DNA of 64,000 bases from Caulobacter sp. FWC26 (GCF_002742645.2 NZ_CP033875.1:2644001-2708000), one strand, 5' to 3'. Counted from the first letter of the stretch, positions 16,924 to 27,199 are shown. Translations and numbers: made by a program. The notes: generated by a model not told the origin, from the sequence alone.

Positions 16924-18411
16924 ATGCGTTTCAGCCGCCGTGGCCTGATGGCCGCCTCTGCCGCGATCGCGGCCGCGCCTTCGGCCTTCGCCAAGCCCAA
17001 GACGTCCGCCGCGCCCGCGCCCTGGACGCCGGACGCGACCGAGGTCGCGGGTCGCATCCGCCGCAAGGAGATCAGCGCCGTCGAGGCCGTCGAGGACGCC
17101 ATTCGCAAGGTCGAGGCGCTGCAGCCGCACGTGCAGGCCGTGGTCGCCTCGGATTTCGAACGCGCGCTGGACAAGGCCAAGTCGGGTCAACTGACCGGTC
17201 CGTTCGCCGGCGTGCCGTTCCTGGTCAAGGACCTGGATCCCTACAAGGGCATGCGCACCCGTTACGGCACCCGCGCCAGTTTGGGGGCCAAGGCCGACAC
17301 CGAACAGACGGCCTATGTCGACTCATTCGACGCAGCCGGCTTCGTCACGATCGGCAAGTCGTCGACGCCGGAGTACGGCTTCCTGCCCACCACCGAACCC
17401 ATGGGGTTCCTGCCCACGCGTAACCCGTGGAACGTCAAGCACTCATCGGGCGGATCGTCCGGCGGCGCGGCGGCCGCAACGGCTTCGGGCATGGTGACCA
17501 TCGCCCACGCCAGCGACGGCGGCGGTTCGATCCGCATCCCCGCCGCCAACTGCGGCCTGTTCGGCCTGAAACCGTCGCGCGGACGGATGATCCCCAACCG
17601 GCCGAGCAATCGGGGCATCGACCTGTCCGTCTCGCACTGCGTATCCCACAGCGTCCGCGACTCTGCCGCCCTGTTCGCCGCCTCGGAGCGCACGGACGCC
17701 GGCGCGGCCTTCAAGCCGATCGGCGTCGTTACCGATCCGCTCAAGAAGAAGCTGAAGGTCGGCTTGGTGATGAACACCGGCACCGGCCTGACGCCCCACC
17801 CCGAAGTGCAGACAGCCGTGAACAACGCCGCCAAGCTCTTGAAGGACCTTGGCCACAAGGTCGAGCCGACGGCGTGGCCCATGGACGGCAATCAGTTCGG
17901 CCAGGACTTTACCGTCCTCTGGGCCGCCGGCGCGGCTGAACTGGTCGCGGGCATCGGCAAGGCCATGGGTCGCAAGCCCGACGCCAATGTGCTGGAGCCC
18001 TTCAGCCTGGGCATGGCCGAGTTGGTCAACACCCTGCCGTCAGGCGCTCTGGACGCGGCCCTGCAGCGCCTGAAGGCTACGATCAAGGCCTATGACACCT
18101 GGCTCACCAAGTACGACGTCATCCTGTCGCCGGTGCTCGGAAAGCCCCCGGTGGAGCTGGGTTATGTCGCCGGATGGGTGCCGTTCGAGGAACTGCAGGC
18201 GCGCCTCATGGCCTATGTCGGCTACACCCCGGTGCAGAACGTGGCCGGCGCGCCGGCGATGAGCGTTCCCCTGCACTGGACGCCGGATGGGCTGCCGGTC
18301 GGCGTCCAGATCGCCGGCCGCTCAGGCGACGAGGCGACGCTCTTTGGCCTAGCCTATCAGCTTGAGGCCGCCGCACCCTGGGCGCACCGGAAACCGCCCG
18401 TCAGCGCCTAG
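16924..18411 (+). CDS. Amidase signature family hydrolase, Tat-exported
   Basis: 495 residues. MRFSRRGLMAASAAIAAAPSAFA is a twin-arginine signal with AxA cleavage, so the enzyme acts in the periplasm; a GGAGGAA ribosome binding site fixes the ATG. The Ser-cisSer-Lys triad is visible: Lys102 (PFLVKDLDPYKG), the cis-Ser in HSSGGSSGGAAAA (around 178) and nucleophile Ser202 in DGGGSIRIPA. The family hydrolyses amide bonds of many substrates; which one is not readable. The C-terminal half is lid and substrate pocket with TPVQNVAGAPAMSVPL. Base composition matches the neighbours. Confidence 0.93.
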   Translation: MRFSRRGLMAASAAIAAAPSAFAKPKTSAAPAPWTPDATEVAGRIRRKEISAVEAVEDAIRKVEALQPHVQAVVASDFERALDKAKSGQLTGPFAGVPFLVKDLDPYKGMRTRYGTRASLGAKADTEQTAYVDSFDAAGFVTIGKSSTPEYGFLPTTEPMGFLPTRNPWNVKHSSGGSSGGAAAATASGMVTIAHASDGGGSIRIPAANCGLFGLKPSRGRMIPNRPSNRGIDLSVSHCVSHSVRDSAALFAASERTDAGAAFKPIGVVTDPLKKKLKVGLVMNTGTGLTPHPEVQTAVNNAAKLLKDLGHKVEPTAWPMDGNQFGQDFTVLWAAGAAELVAGIGKAMGRKPDANVLEPFSLGMAELVNTLPSGALDAALQRLKATIKAYDTWLTKYDVILSPVLGKPPVELGYVAGWVPFEELQARLMAYVGYTPVQNVAGAPAMSVPLHWTPDGLPVGVQIAGRSGDEATLFGLAYQLEAAAPWAHRKPPVSA

Positions 18412-18428
18412 GCTGGATCCGAGAAAAG

Positions 18429-18467
18429 AAAGGAGCGCTCAGCGAAAGCCGGGCGCTCCTTTTCTTT
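18429..18467. terminator. Bidirectional hairpin between convergent genes
   Basis: AAGGAGCGC pairs with GCGCTCCTT around a 14-nt loop. The 3-prime side is followed by TTTCTTT on the plus strand, and A-rich sequence on the left gives a T-rich run on the minus strand, so it can stop both the amidase gene and the DUF1801 gene. Confidence 0.75.
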
Positions 18468-18485
18468 GCCGCCTCGTCGATCAGG

Positions 18486-18848
18486 TCAGCAGCCGCCCCG
18501 GCCTGTGTCCCGTACATGGTCTAGGATGTCGGCCAAAAGGTCGAAGTCGATCTTGTCGGGCTTCTTCCAGCGCACGCAGCCGCCGCCCCGATCGACACCA
18601 GCAAGACGCTCGTTGAACGCGTCCAAGGCCGCGCGGCCCGGATAGACGGCGATGTATTGCTTCTGGCTATTGAAGGCTACGAGCGGCGCCTTCGGATCGC
18701 CATAGGCAGGCATTCCGAAGGCCATCGTCTCGCTGTCGGCGCCGAAGCGCTCCAGGCACAGGGCGCGAAGCCGGTCCAGGGCCGGGCGGCGTTCCGGCGC
18801 GACCTCCTGCATGAAGTCATCAACGGTCGCCGCCTTGGACTGGACCAT
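18486..18848 (-). CDS. DUF1801 domain protein
   Basis: 120 residues. The pattern VDDFMQEVAPERRPALDRLRALC, then SETMAFGMPAYGD and LVAFNSQKQYIAVYPG matches the DUF1801 (YdhG-like) fold, a small alpha/beta domain seen in proteins once proposed as iron chaperones. The C-terminal GGGCVRWKKPDKIDFDLLADIL segment completes the domain. It starts 5 nt after the stop of the acyl-CoA synthetase on the same strand, so it is probably cotranscribed with it. Biochemical role unknown. Confidence 0.85.
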   Translation of the reverse strand: MVQSKAATVDDFMQEVAPERRPALDRLRALCLERFGADSETMAFGMPAYGDPKAPLVAFNSQKQYIAVYPGRAALDAFNERLAGVDRGGGCVRWKKPDKIDFDLLADILDHVRDTGRGGC

Positions 18849-18853
18849 AAACC

Positions 18854-20605
18854 CTACCCTTCCACGAAGACCTTCTTGAGCTCGTTCTTCATGATCTTGC
18901 CGTTGGCGTTGCGGGGCAAGGTCTCGTGCCAGAACACCACCTTTACCGGCACCTTGAAGGCGGCGAGGCGATCAGCGACGAACGCGCGTAGTTCGGCTTC
19001 GCTGGCTTGCGCGCCGGGCTTGAGGGTGACGACCGCCGCCGGCTCTTCGCCCAGCGTCTTGTGCGGAACGCCGACCAGGGCGGCGTCCATGACCGCCGGG
19101 TGGTCATAGAGGCAGTTCTCGACCTCGATGCAGTAGATGTTTTCGCCGCCCCGTATCAGCATGTCCTTGGCGCGGTCGATGATGAAACAAAAGCCTTCGG
19201 CGTCCAGGCGAGCAAGGTCGCCGGTGCGAACCCAGCCGTCGACGAAGGTCTGGGCGGTCGCTTCGGGCTTGTTCCAGTAGCCACGCACGACCTGCGGCCC
19301 CTTGCACCAGAGCTCGCCGACTTCGCCGATCGGCAGTTCGCGGTACGGCGCCTCGACCGTCATGATCTTCAGGTCGGTGACTGGCACGGCGGGACCGCAG
19401 CTGTCAGGACGGTTCTCGTAGTCCTCGGCCGAGTTGCTGGTCGCCGTGGCCGAGGTCTCGGTCATGCCCCAGCCGTTGCCCGGCGAGGACTTGGGCCAGA
19501 TTTCCTTGATCTTGCGCACCAGTTCCGGCGCCGACGGCGCCCCGCCATAGGCCACGGCCTCGATCGAGGAGAGATCGTAGTTAGCGCGGTTGGGGTGCTC
19601 GATGATCTGCCAGGCGATGGTCGGGACGCCGCCCATCTGGGTCAGCTTCTCGTCCTGGATCAGCTGCATCGCCTTTTCCGGATCCCACTTGCGCATCATG
19701 GCCAGCTTGGCGCCGCCGAACAGCGATGGGTTCAGCACGGCGAAACAGCCCGTGGCGTGGAAGAACGGCACCGAGATCAGCGAGCCCTTCTGCGGCAGGC
19801 TAGGGTCAGGCTGAGGCGGCGCTTCGCCGCGACGAAGGAAGGCGCGCGCCCCGGCGGCGGCGGCGGCGAAGATATTGCTGTTGATGTTGCGGTGGGTGCC
19901 GATGGCGCCCTTGGGTTTCCCCGTCGTGCCCGAGGTATAGAAGATCGTGGCGTCGTCATCCGCCGCGATCGCAACCGTCGGCAGAGGCTTCTCATCGAGC
20001 TTGGCCCAGTCGTTCGGGCAGCCGATCTTGGCCTCAAGCGGGATCACGTACGGATGGGTGATCTCCTCCTTGGCGCGGCTCACATAGACGCGCTGGAGTT
20101 CGGGGCAGTTGTGCAGGTGCTCGGCCAGACGCTCATAGCGCTCGACATCGACGATCGCGACCTTCGCTCCGGAATCGACCAGGCCGTACTCCAGCTCGGG
20201 TCCCGTCCACCAGGCGTTTAGCGGCGTCACAATGGCGCCGAGGGACAGCGCACCGTAGAAGGCGACGGGCCATTCCGGCAGGTTGCGCATCACAATGGCG
20301 ACGCGGTCGCCCTTCTGAACGCCGAAGGCCTCGAGCTCCGCCGCCATCTGCGTGACGGCGCGATAAAAGGCCTCGAACGTGACCCGCTCATCCTCGTGAA
20401 CCAGGAAGACTTTATCGCCATGGGCGCGGCCCATGAGCAGGGTGTCGCGCAGGGTCGGCGGGGCGTTCTTCCAGACCCGGGTCTTCACGCCACGGATCTC
20501 GACCTCCTCCATCTCACCCGGCGTGCCCGGCTGGGTGATCAGCGCATAGGCTTGCTGGATGGACATCGCGGGCCACGGAACGGACGCGGGGGCGGCCTGG
20601 GTCAT
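18854..20605 (-). CDS. AMP-dependent acyl-CoA synthetase
   Basis: 583 residues. ANL-superfamily motifs are all present: the P-loop FYTSGTTGKPKGAIGTH, the A5 motif GWGMTETSATAT, the hinge GWVRTGDLARLD and the catalytic lysine region PRNANGKIMKNEL. It activates a carboxylic acid with ATP to an acyl-adenylate and then the CoA thioester; by general resemblance a medium- or long-chain fatty acid is likely, but chain length is not readable. The start MTQAAPASVPWPAMSIQQAYAL has a CCGGGAG binding site. A 212-nt region separates it from valS. Confidence 0.92.
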   Translation of the reverse strand: MTQAAPASVPWPAMSIQQAYALITQPGTPGEMEEVEIRGVKTRVWKNAPPTLRDTLLMGRAHGDKVFLVHEDERVTFEAFYRAVTQMAAELEAFGVQKGDRVAIVMRNLPEWPVAFYGALSLGAIVTPLNAWWTGPELEYGLVDSGAKVAIVDVERYERLAEHLHNCPELQRVYVSRAKEEITHPYVIPLEAKIGCPNDWAKLDEKPLPTVAIAADDDATIFYTSGTTGKPKGAIGTHRNINSNIFAAAAAGARAFLRRGEAPPQPDPSLPQKGSLISVPFFHATGCFAVLNPSLFGGAKLAMMRKWDPEKAMQLIQDEKLTQMGGVPTIAWQIIEHPNRANYDLSSIEAVAYGGAPSAPELVRKIKEIWPKSSPGNGWGMTETSATATSNSAEDYENRPDSCGPAVPVTDLKIMTVEAPYRELPIGEVGELWCKGPQVVRGYWNKPEATAQTFVDGWVRTGDLARLDAEGFCFIIDRAKDMLIRGGENIYCIEVENCLYDHPAVMDAALVGVPHKTLGEEPAAVVTLKPGAQASEAELRAFVADRLAAFKVPVKVVFWHETLPRNANGKIMKNELKKVFVEG

Positions 20606-20759
20606 TCTACTCTCCCGGTATCATGTCGCGCCTTGTTGGTTGAGCGCGTTCGCTGACCAGAGAGCACAGCCGCAAGCGGGATGCAAACGTCCGTTTAAGC
20701 CCAACAGAACATTGATAAGTTAGAAGCCTCCAAGGGCCATTCCGCAGCGTCATGGCGCC

Positions 20760-20795
20760 AAGAAAAAGGGCGACGCCTCGGTGAGGCGCCGCCCT
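20760..20795 (-). terminator. Rho-independent terminator after valS
   Basis: A 13-bp stem with one mismatch (20767-20779 with 20783-20795) is followed on the minus strand by TTTTTCTT. It begins about 22 nt beyond the valS stop. Confidence 0.9.
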
Positions 20796-20817
20796 GCTTC
20801 TGAGATCAATGACCTGC

Positions 20818-23592
20818 TTAGCCGACCGATTCCAACCGGGCAAGCGCGGCCTCGAGCTTGGCCTTGGCGGCTTGCGCCTCGGCCAGGCGCTCGCGGTTCT
20901 CTTCGACCACCTCTTCCTTGGCGCGCGCTAGGAAGTCGGGGTTGCCGAGCTTCTTGTTGACCTTCTCGATCTCGCCGGCGTGACCCGCGATGTCCTTGGT
21001 CAGTCGAGCCTTTTCGGCGGCGATGTCGATGAATTCGGCCACGCCCAGGGCGCCCGTCGCCTCGCCCATCACGACCGGGGCCGATCCAGCGGGCGCAGCT
21101 TCAGCTTCACGGACGGTGTCCAGACGCGCCAACGTGAGCAGCAGGTCGCGATGACGGGCCAGACGGGCCTTCGTCTCCGGACCGGCGCCGACGATCGTCA
21201 GGCCCGGCTTGGCCGACGGCGGGACGTTCATCTCGGCGCGGATCGAGCGGATCTCGCCCACAGTCTCGACCAGCCAGCCGATCTCGGCCTCGGCCTCGGC
21301 GTCGATCCAGTCGGCGGGCAGTTCCGGCCACTTCGCCGAGATCAACATGCTGTCGCGGGCCGGGCCGACAAATTCGGCGGTCTTCTGCCACAGCTCCTCG
21401 GTGATGAACGGCATCACCGGGTGCAGCAGCTTCAGGATGACGTCCAACGCCCAGGCGGCGGTGGCGCGGGTCTCGGCCTTGGCGGCGGCGTCATCGCCGT
21501 TCAGGATCGGCTTAGCCAGCTCCAGGTACCAGTCGCAGAAGACGTTCCAGACGAAGCGGTACAGAGCCCCGGCGGCCTCGTCGAACGACGGGGCCTCCAG
21601 GGCCTTGGTGACCTCGGCGACGGTCTTGACCGTCTCACCCCGGATCCACTTGTTGATCGGCTGCTGGACGGTGGCCGGATCGAAGCCCTCGACGCGGACG
21701 CACTCGTTCATCTGCGCAAAGCGCGAGGCGTTCCACAGCTTGGTGCCGAAGTTGCGATAGCCTTCGATACGCTGCTTGGAGAGCTTGATGTCGCGAGCCT
21801 GACCCGACATCGCCGTCAGGGTGAAGCGCACGGCGTCGCAGCCCAGCTCGTCGATCAGGATCAAGGGATCCATCACGTTGCCCTTGGACTTGCTCATCTT
21901 GGCGCCCTTCTCGTCACGGACGAGGGCGTTGATGAACACCTGCTTGAAGGGCGCTTCGCCCATGAAGTGGATGCCCATCATCATCATCCGGGCGACCCAG
22001 AAGAAGATGATGTCGAAGCCGGTGACCAGGGTGCTGGTCGGGTAGAACTTGGCGAGGTCGGCGGTCTTTTCCGGCCAGCCCAAGGTCGAGAACGGCCACA
22101 AGGCCGAGCTGAACCAGGTGTCGAGGACGTCCTCGTCTTGTTTGAGCAGAGACGAATAGTCGCCGGACACCTTGGCGGTTACCCGCTCTTGAACAAATAG
22201 ACCTTGTTCCGAGTAGTGCTGCTCCGCCGAAGCGATGGCTTCTTGCTCGGTCTCTTCGACAAAGATTTGACCGTCCGGACCGAACCAGGCCGGGATCCGG
22301 TGGCCCCACCAGAGCTGGCGCGAGACGCACCAGGGCTCGATGTTGCGCAGCCATTCGAAATAGGTCTTTTCCCAGTGCTTGGGCTCGAAAACCGTCTCGC
22401 CGGTTTCGACGGCCTTGAGCGCCGGCTGGGCCAAGGTCTTGGCGTCGACGTACCACTGGTCGGTCAGGAAGGGCTCGATGACCACGCCCGAACGGTCGCC
22501 GTGCGGAACCATGTGCTTGGTCTTCTCGATCTCCTTCAGCCAGCCCTCTTCCTCGGCGCGGGCGACGATGGCCTTGCGCGCGACGAAGCGGTCCATGCCT
22601 TGGTATTCGGCCGGAACGTTCTCGTTCAGCTTGGCCTCGACCGTCAGGATGTTGATGGCTTCCAGGCCGGCGCGCTTGCCGACGCCGAAGTCGTTGAAGT
22701 CATGGGCCGGCGTGATCTTCACCGCGCCCGAGCCCTTGGTCGGGTCGGCGTAGTCGTCGGCGACGATCGGGATGCGGCGGCCGACGATCGGCAGGGTCAC
22801 GAACTTGCCAACTAGGCCCTTGTAGCGCTCGTCGTCGGGATGGACCGCGACGCCGGTGTCGCCCAGCATCGTCTCGGGACGCGTGGTCGCCACGACGATG
22901 TAGTCGCGGGTCTCGTATTCGGTCGGCTTGCCGTCCTCGTCGAAGGCGATCGGGTGCTGGTAGGTGACGCCGTCGGCCAGCGGATAGGCGAAGTGCCAAT
23001 AGGCGCCGTCGACCTCCTTCTGCTCGACCTCAAGATCGGAGATGGCGGTCTGGAATTGCGGGTCCCAGTTGACCAGACGCTTGTCGCGATAAAGCAGGCC
23101 CTGCTTGTAGAGCTGGACGAACACCTTGCGGACGGCGGCCGACAAGCCTTCGTCCAGGGTGAAGCGCTCACGCGACCAGTCGCACGACGCGCCCAGGCGG
23201 CGCAGCTGGTTGGTGATGGCTCCGCCGCTCTCGGCCTTCCACTCCCAGACCTTGTCGACGAAGGCCTCACGGCCCATGTCTCGGCGGCCGACGTTACCGG
23301 CTGCGGCCAGCTGGCGCTCGACGACCATCTGGGTGGCGATGCCCGCGTGGTCGGTGCCCGGCAGCCACAGGGCGGCCTTGCCGCGCATCCGGTGGAAGCG
23401 GGTCAGCACGTCCTGCAGCGTGTTGTTCAGCGCGTGGCCGATGTGCAGCGAGCCCGTCACGTTTGGCGGCGGGATCACGATGACGAACGGCTCGGCGTTC
23501 GGATCCTCGCTGGGCTTGAAGGCTCCGGAGGCCTCCCAGGCGGCGTACAGGCGGGGTTCGACGGATTTGGGATCGAAGGTTTTTTCGAGCAT
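20818..23592 (-). CDS. valS: Valyl-tRNA synthetase
   Basis: 924 residues. It charges tRNA-Val in the cytoplasm and edits threonine. Class I signatures are present: HIGH at residues 50-53 ([10 protein letters not shown]) and KMSKS in [14 protein letters not shown], with the editing domain ([17 protein letters not shown]) and [15 protein letters not shown] between them. The C-terminal 70 residues are a Val-arm coiled coil ([19 protein letters not shown]). The start is the ATG at 23592 ([16 protein letters not shown]); the frame runs open upstream but overlaps a hairpin and the popZ end. A terminator separates it from popZ. Confidence 0.97.
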   Translation of the reverse strand: MLEKTFDPKSVEPRLYAAWEASGAFKPSEDPNAEPFVIVIPPPNVTGSLHIGHALNNTLQDVLTRFHRMRGKAALWLPGTDHAGIATQMVVERQLAAAGNVGRRDMGREAFVDKVWEWKAESGGAITNQLRRLGASCDWSRERFTLDEGLSAAVRKVFVQLYKQGLLYRDKRLVNWDPQFQTAISDLEVEQKEVDGAYWHFAYPLADGVTYQHPIAFDEDGKPTEYETRDYIVVATTRPETMLGDTGVAVHPDDERYKGLVGKFVTLPIVGRRIPIVADDYADPTKGSGAVKITPAHDFNDFGVGKRAGLEAINILTVEAKLNENVPAEYQGMDRFVARKAIVARAEEEGWLKEIEKTKHMVPHGDRSGVVIEPFLTDQWYVDAKTLAQPALKAVETGETVFEPKHWEKTYFEWLRNIEPWCVSRQLWWGHRIPAWFGPDGQIFVEETEQEAIASAEQHYSEQGLFVQERVTAKVSGDYSSLLKQDEDVLDTWFSSALWPFSTLGWPEKTADLAKFYPTSTLVTGFDIIFFWVARMMMMGIHFMGEAPFKQVFINALVRDEKGAKMSKSKGNVMDPLILIDELGCDAVRFTLTAMSGQARDIKLSKQRIEGYRNFGTKLWNASRFAQMNECVRVEGFDPATVQQPINKWIRGETVKTVAEVTKALEAPSFDEAAGALYRFVWNVFCDWYLELAKPILNGDDAAAKAETRATAAWALDVILKLLHPVMPFITEELWQKTAEFVGPARDSMLISAKWPELPADWIDAEAEAEIGWLVETVGEIRSIRAEMNVPPSAKPGLTIVGAGPETKARLARHRDLLLTLARLDTVREAEAAPAGSAPVVMGEATGALGVAEFIDIAAEKARLTKDIAGHAGEIEKVNKKLGNPDFLARAKEEVVEENRERLAEAQAAKAKLEAALARLESVG

Positions 23593-23662
23593 GGCGGAGC
23601 GGATATGCCATCTGCGGCCCGGCCGGGAAACCGGCGGGCCTTGGTTTTCTGACAGTTTGGGC

Positions 23663-23697
23663 AACGAAAAAGGGCGGCCGCCGCAGCGACCGCCCGA
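23663..23697 (-). terminator. Hairpin terminator between popZ and valS
   Basis: GGGCGG pairs with CCGCCC (23672-23677 with 23690-23695), with further partial pairing inside, followed on the minus strand by TTTTTCG. It lies just beyond the popZ stop at 23718 and before the valS start. Confidence 0.75.
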
Positions 23698-23717
23698 TTT
23701 TCCGAAAAGTCTGAGGC

Positions 23718-24260
23718 TTAGACGCCGCGCCCTCGGGAGATACGCTGCACTTCTTCCTCGACCTTGGTCTCGACGATGCGCGGCAGATTCTGGTCCAGCC
23801 ACTCCTTGAGCAGCGGGCGCAGCAGCTCGCGTACGACATCTTCAAGCGTACGCCCGTCCTTCGGCATCAGCAGAGCCGAACTGAGGCTGCCGAACGCGCT
23901 GGCGGCGGCCGAGGCGGCTGAAACGCCGACCAGTTGGTCAGCGATTTCGTCGCGGTCGAACACCGGGGCCGCAGGCGGCGGTGGGGTGTAAGCCGGCTCC
24001 GGCTCGGGCGCGCTCGGCGAGTATACGTCGAGGTCCCCGAGGGTCTCCAGCGGCGGCAGCTCGGGCTCGGGCGCGATCGGGTCCGTCAGATCCAGAACGT
24101 CGTCATCGAACGAAACCGGCTCGGGTTCCGGCTCGGGTTCCGGCGGCGGAGGCGGCGCTGCTTCGGCCGCAGGCTCCGCCGGCGCGTCATCCTCCGAGAT
24201 GATGCGTCGAATGGAGGCGAGGATCTCCTCCATTGTAGGTTCTTGAGACTGATCGGACAT
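23718..24260 (-). CDS. popZ: Polar organizing protein PopZ (DUF2497)
   Basis: 180 residues, close to the 177 of C. crescentus PopZ as I remember it. The N-terminal helix [20 protein letters not shown] is the partner-binding region, the middle (about 28-108) is a disordered proline/glutamate-rich stretch, and the C-terminus ([19 protein letters not shown], then [16 protein letters not shown]) holds the oligomerisation helices. PopZ forms a space-filling polar matrix that tethers the ParB-parS centromere and recruits cell-cycle regulators. The gene lies between valS and a TolC gene as in Caulobacter genomes. This is the best taxonomic marker in the window. Confidence 0.96.
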   Translation of the reverse strand: MSDQSQEPTMEEILASIRRIISEDDAPAEPAAEAAPPPPPEPEPEPEPVSFDDDVLDLTDPIAPEPELPPLETLGDLDVYSPSAPEPEPAYTPPPPAAPVFDRDEIADQLVGVSAASAAASAFGSLSSALLMPKDGRTLEDVVRELLRPLLKEWLDQNLPRIVETKVEEEVQRISRGRGV

Positions 24261-24388
24261 GTGCGGGGCCGTCGTAAAGAGGTACGAATCCTTGCGCGCT
24301 TCAGGTCGCGCTTAGCCGCGATGGTGCAGACTTACGCGTGTTAAGCAAGCGCAAGTCCGCTTATGGGCTGAATCGACGCGGATCGACG

Positions 24389-25840
24389 CTACTTCGCGCC
24401 GCTCTTCGGCTTGGTCGAGGCCGCGCCAACGCTGTCGATCGCCTGCACCACCGGCTCCCACGGAACCCAGCCCACGCTATGGGTCACGCGGTTGTAGGAG
24501 GTCTTCGGGTCATAAGCCGTGGTCGAGGCCGACAGCTTGGTGACGTCCAGCTGGCCCATGGCCTGCAGAACGACGGCGCTGGCGAGGTATTCGTCCCGAC
24601 GGGCCGACACCAGCGCCAGTTCGGCGTTGGACAGCTCCAACTGGGCGTTCAAAACGTCCAGCGTGGTTCGCAGGCCCACCTGCTGCTCCTGGCGCACGCC
24701 TTCAAAGGCGATGCGGCTGGCGCGAACCTGTTCCTCGTTCGAGACAAGGCCGGCGCGCGAGGCCAGGAGATTGCTCCAAGCGTTCGACACCTGCTGGATC
24801 GCAGTGCGCTTGGCGCCCTCAACGGCGCTGCGGGCGGCATTTTCGCGCTCCGTGGCGGCGCGAACCTGCGAGGTGGTCAAGCCGCCCGTGAACAGCGGGA
24901 TCGAGGCCGTGATGGCGCCCGATAGCGTGCGGTCATAGTCGTCGAACTGGCTGCCGACGCCCGAGCGCTTGTCGGCGGCGTAGCCAAGCGACGCCCGCGC
25001 CGACACGGTCGGGCGGTAACCGGCCTTGGCCACGGCGACGCGCGCCGCAGCGGCCTCTTCGTTGAACTTGGCGGACGCCACGCCCGGATTCGTCGTCTGA
25101 GCCGCCTCGAAGGCCTGATCGACGCTGGCCGGCAGCAGACCGGCTAGGCTGGGCTCGGGAGCCAGTTCGCCAGGCGTCTGGCCGACGACGGCGGCGTAGG
25201 ACGCACGGCTGACTTCAAGCTGCGCCTGGGCGGCCGACAGGCCGGCCTTAGCGGACGCCAGGCGCGCCTGGGACTGGGCGACGTCGGTGCGCGTGATCTC
25301 ACCCACGTCGAAGCGCGCGTTCGACTCGTCGAGCTGGCGCTGCAGCACGGCGACGTTTTCCTTGGCGATCCGAAGGCGCTCCTGGTCGCGACGCACGTCG
25401 ACGTAAGCCTGGACAACGCTGACAAGAACGCCCTGCTCCACCGAACGCAGGCCTTCACGAGCCGACAACACGTCGGCTTCGGCGGCGCTGACGCTCGCGC
25501 TGGCGCGACCGCCCGTGTAGAGGGGTTGGCTGATCGAAAGCGCGGCGCTGCTACCCGACAGCTTCACTTCGGCGCCGGCGCCCGCCGGATTGGTGTTCGA
25601 CCCGGTGATGTCGGCGGTGGCGCCGATGGTCGGGCGGAAACCGGTCTTGGCCTGAACCACGCCTTCATCGGTGATGCGCGCGCTGGCCCGCTGTTGCTGC
25701 AGCGTCGGATTGGTCTGGTAGGCGAGCGCGATCGCATCGGCGAGGGTCTCGGCGTTCGCGACGGAGAAGGCCCCGGCCAGAAGACCAGCGCTGCAAGCGG
25801 CGGCCAGCAACCCGGCCCGTCGACGGTTCGACATCAACAT
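24389..25840 (-). CDS. rsaFb: TolC-family outer membrane efflux protein (RsaF-like)
   Basis: 483 residues from an ATG with a GGGGATAG binding site; a GTG at 25855 is the alternative. A signal peptide (RRRAGLLAAACSAGLLAGAFSVANAE) precedes two TolC repeats, each with the LADAIALAYQTNPTLQQ type helix, the QPLYTGGRASASV / IPLFTGGLTTSQV strands and long alpha-barrel helices (AYVDVRRDQERL; EQVRASRIAFEGVRQEQQVGLRTTLDVLNA). It would form the outer-membrane tunnel of a type I secretion or drug-efflux system. In C. crescentus the popZ-adjacent TolC is, as I recall, RsaFb, which helps export the S-layer protein; that assignment rests on position and memory. Confidence 0.9.
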   Translation of the reverse strand: MLMSNRRRAGLLAAACSAGLLAGAFSVANAETLADAIALAYQTNPTLQQQRASARITDEGVVQAKTGFRPTIGATADITGSNTNPAGAGAEVKLSGSSAALSISQPLYTGGRASASVSAAEADVLSAREGLRSVEQGVLVSVVQAYVDVRRDQERLRIAKENVAVLQRQLDESNARFDVGEITRTDVAQSQARLASAKAGLSAAQAQLEVSRASYAAVVGQTPGELAPEPSLAGLLPASVDQAFEAAQTTNPGVASAKFNEEAAAARVAVAKAGYRPTVSARASLGYAADKRSGVGSQFDDYDRTLSGAITASIPLFTGGLTTSQVRAATERENAARSAVEGAKRTAIQQVSNAWSNLLASRAGLVSNEEQVRASRIAFEGVRQEQQVGLRTTLDVLNAQLELSNAELALVSARRDEYLASAVVLQAMGQLDVTKLSASTTAYDPKTSYNRVTHSVGWVPWEPVVQAIDSVGAASTKPKSGAK

Positions 25841-25963
25841 TCTATCCCCAATCACGCGAAGCCCGCGCTCGCCACAATATGATCGCGTGTAAGTCGCTCC
25901 GCCAGTCGTCGCCAGTTAAGCTTTTTTCACGCAAACGTTGCGGCGGCCGATCAAGGCGGCGCC

Positions 25964-26536
25964 TTAGAAGCTGAAACCGCTCTCGACCTCGAAACCGGCC
26001 AGGACGGGCGGAGACGCGTCGAAGGCGGCGCGACGGCCCACGCCATCTTCGGCGCGCACATAAATCGCGGCGCGACCAACGGGACCGGTGCGCTCGACAA
26101 CACCCAGACGCCCGCCGTGGGCCAGCGCGTCCTGCCAGGTCTTGGGCGCGACCGCGACCGCGCCTTCGCAGATGATCACGTCATACGAACCTGCGGGGAC
26201 GGTCTTTAGATCGTCGCCGTCGTGCCGCGTGACCGACAGGCCCATCTTTTCCAGAACGGCGGCCGCATACGGCGCGGCGATCGCCAGAGCGGTTTCCCCT
26301 TCGCGGGGCTTGAGCGCCTGCAGCAGCTTGCCGACTTCACGCGGACGCAGGAGCCAGCGCCCCGGGGCGTACTCGATATCGGCGTCGGCATAGGCCAGGT
26401 AAGCCTTCGACGCGGGCACGACGTTTTCGCGCGCGACAACGCGCAGCGCGTCCTGCAGCGGCAGGTCGGTCACGTCGGCAGTGCGAATTTGGCTCTCGAC
26501 CATGTTCAGCCGCGCGGCGGCGAAGTCGGTGCTCAT
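25964..26536 (-). CDS. Protein-L-isoaspartate O-methyltransferase family protein
   Basis: 190 residues. MSTDFAAARLNMVESQIRTADVTD is the PIMT-family start, and the ATG at 26536 has GAGGGATT before it; the frame extends further through the neighbouring tRNA but that part is not coding. The core has VGKLLQALKPREGETALAIAAPYAAAVLEKMG, SYDVIICEGAVAVAPKTW and LAHGGRLGVVERTG. The usual GxGxGY SAM loop is replaced by AIAAPYAA, so methyltransferase activity is uncertain; this divergent form is common in alphaproteobacteria next to tolC. In those genomes the pair is conserved, hinting at a role in envelope biology (inference). Confidence 0.82.
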   Translation of the reverse strand: MSTDFAAARLNMVESQIRTADVTDLPLQDALRVVARENVVPASKAYLAYADADIEYAPGRWLLRPREVGKLLQALKPREGETALAIAAPYAAAVLEKMGLSVTRHDGDDLKTVPAGSYDVIICEGAVAVAPKTWQDALAHGGRLGVVERTGPVGRAAIYVRAEDGVGRRAAFDASPPVLAGFEVESGFSF

Positions 26537-26697
26537 GGAATCCCTCGAAGGACTGGACTTTCGAGCAGGCTTATAGGTCCGCCGCTCGTCGAAACGCAAT
26601 GCGATCGCGAGGTTCATCTCAGATGACGCCCCTGCCATTAGAGGGGAAGCCCCCGCCATGTCCTGAGACATGCGCTGTTTGCTGCTGAATCGGGGAG

Positions 26698-26772
26698 TGG
26701 CTCCGCGGGTAGGATTCGAACCTACGACCAGCCGGTTAACAGCCGGCTGCTCTACCACTGAGCTACCGCGGA
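26698..26772 (-). tRNA. tRNA-Asn (anticodon GTT), copy 1
   Basis: 75 nt with encoded CCA. The acceptor stem TCCGCGG pairs with CCGCGGA, the T loop GTTCGAATC is present, and the anticodon stem GCCGG/CCGGC closes a CTGTTAA loop with GTT. Confidence 0.97.
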
Positions 26773-26909
26773 CCAGGTCGCTCTCAAGAGAGGGCGGGTC
26801 TTAGCCGCGTCGACGAGTCGGCGCAAGCGCATAAAACGCACAATCGGGCGGACGCCAGACGCTGGTGCGCCGGGCTGGATTTGAGCTCGATTTTCAATGG
26901 AAGGAAGAG

Positions 26910-26984
26910 TGGCTCCGCGGGTAGGATTCGAACCTACGACCAGCCGGTTAACAGCCGGCTGCTCTACCACTGAGCTACCGCGGA
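26910..26984 (-). tRNA. tRNA-Asn (anticodon GTT), copy 2
   Basis: Identical in sequence to the copy at 26698-26772, including the encoded CCA. A 13-nt block directly upstream of each gene (26774-26786 and 26986-26998) is also identical, consistent with a tandem gene duplication that kept leader sequence. A 137-nt spacer separates the two genes. Confidence 0.97.
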
Positions 26985-27050
26985 ACAGGTCGCTCTCAGA
27001 AGAGGCCGCGTGATAGCCGCCTCGTTGCGCCGATGCAAGCGTCTAATTCT

Positions 27051-27081
27051 AAAAAAGCAGCCCGGCTTTGCGGCCGGGCTG
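27051..27081 (-). terminator. Hairpin terminator downstream of the GST gene
   Basis: CAGCCCGGC (27058-27066) pairs with GCCGGGCTG (27073-27081); on the minus strand the stem is followed by six T residues. It lies about 120 nt beyond the glutathione S-transferase stop at 27200. The 27085-27199 stretch between holds no gene I can support. Confidence 0.85.
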
Positions 27082-27199
27082 TGGAAGTCAGTGATGGTGG
27101 GTGCCTTCAAAGAAGACGAGGAAGAGTCGCCCTGTTATGGTTAATGAAATCCTAATTCTTAACGCCGCAACCAAAGAGTCGCAGGCGGATTTCGGGCGC

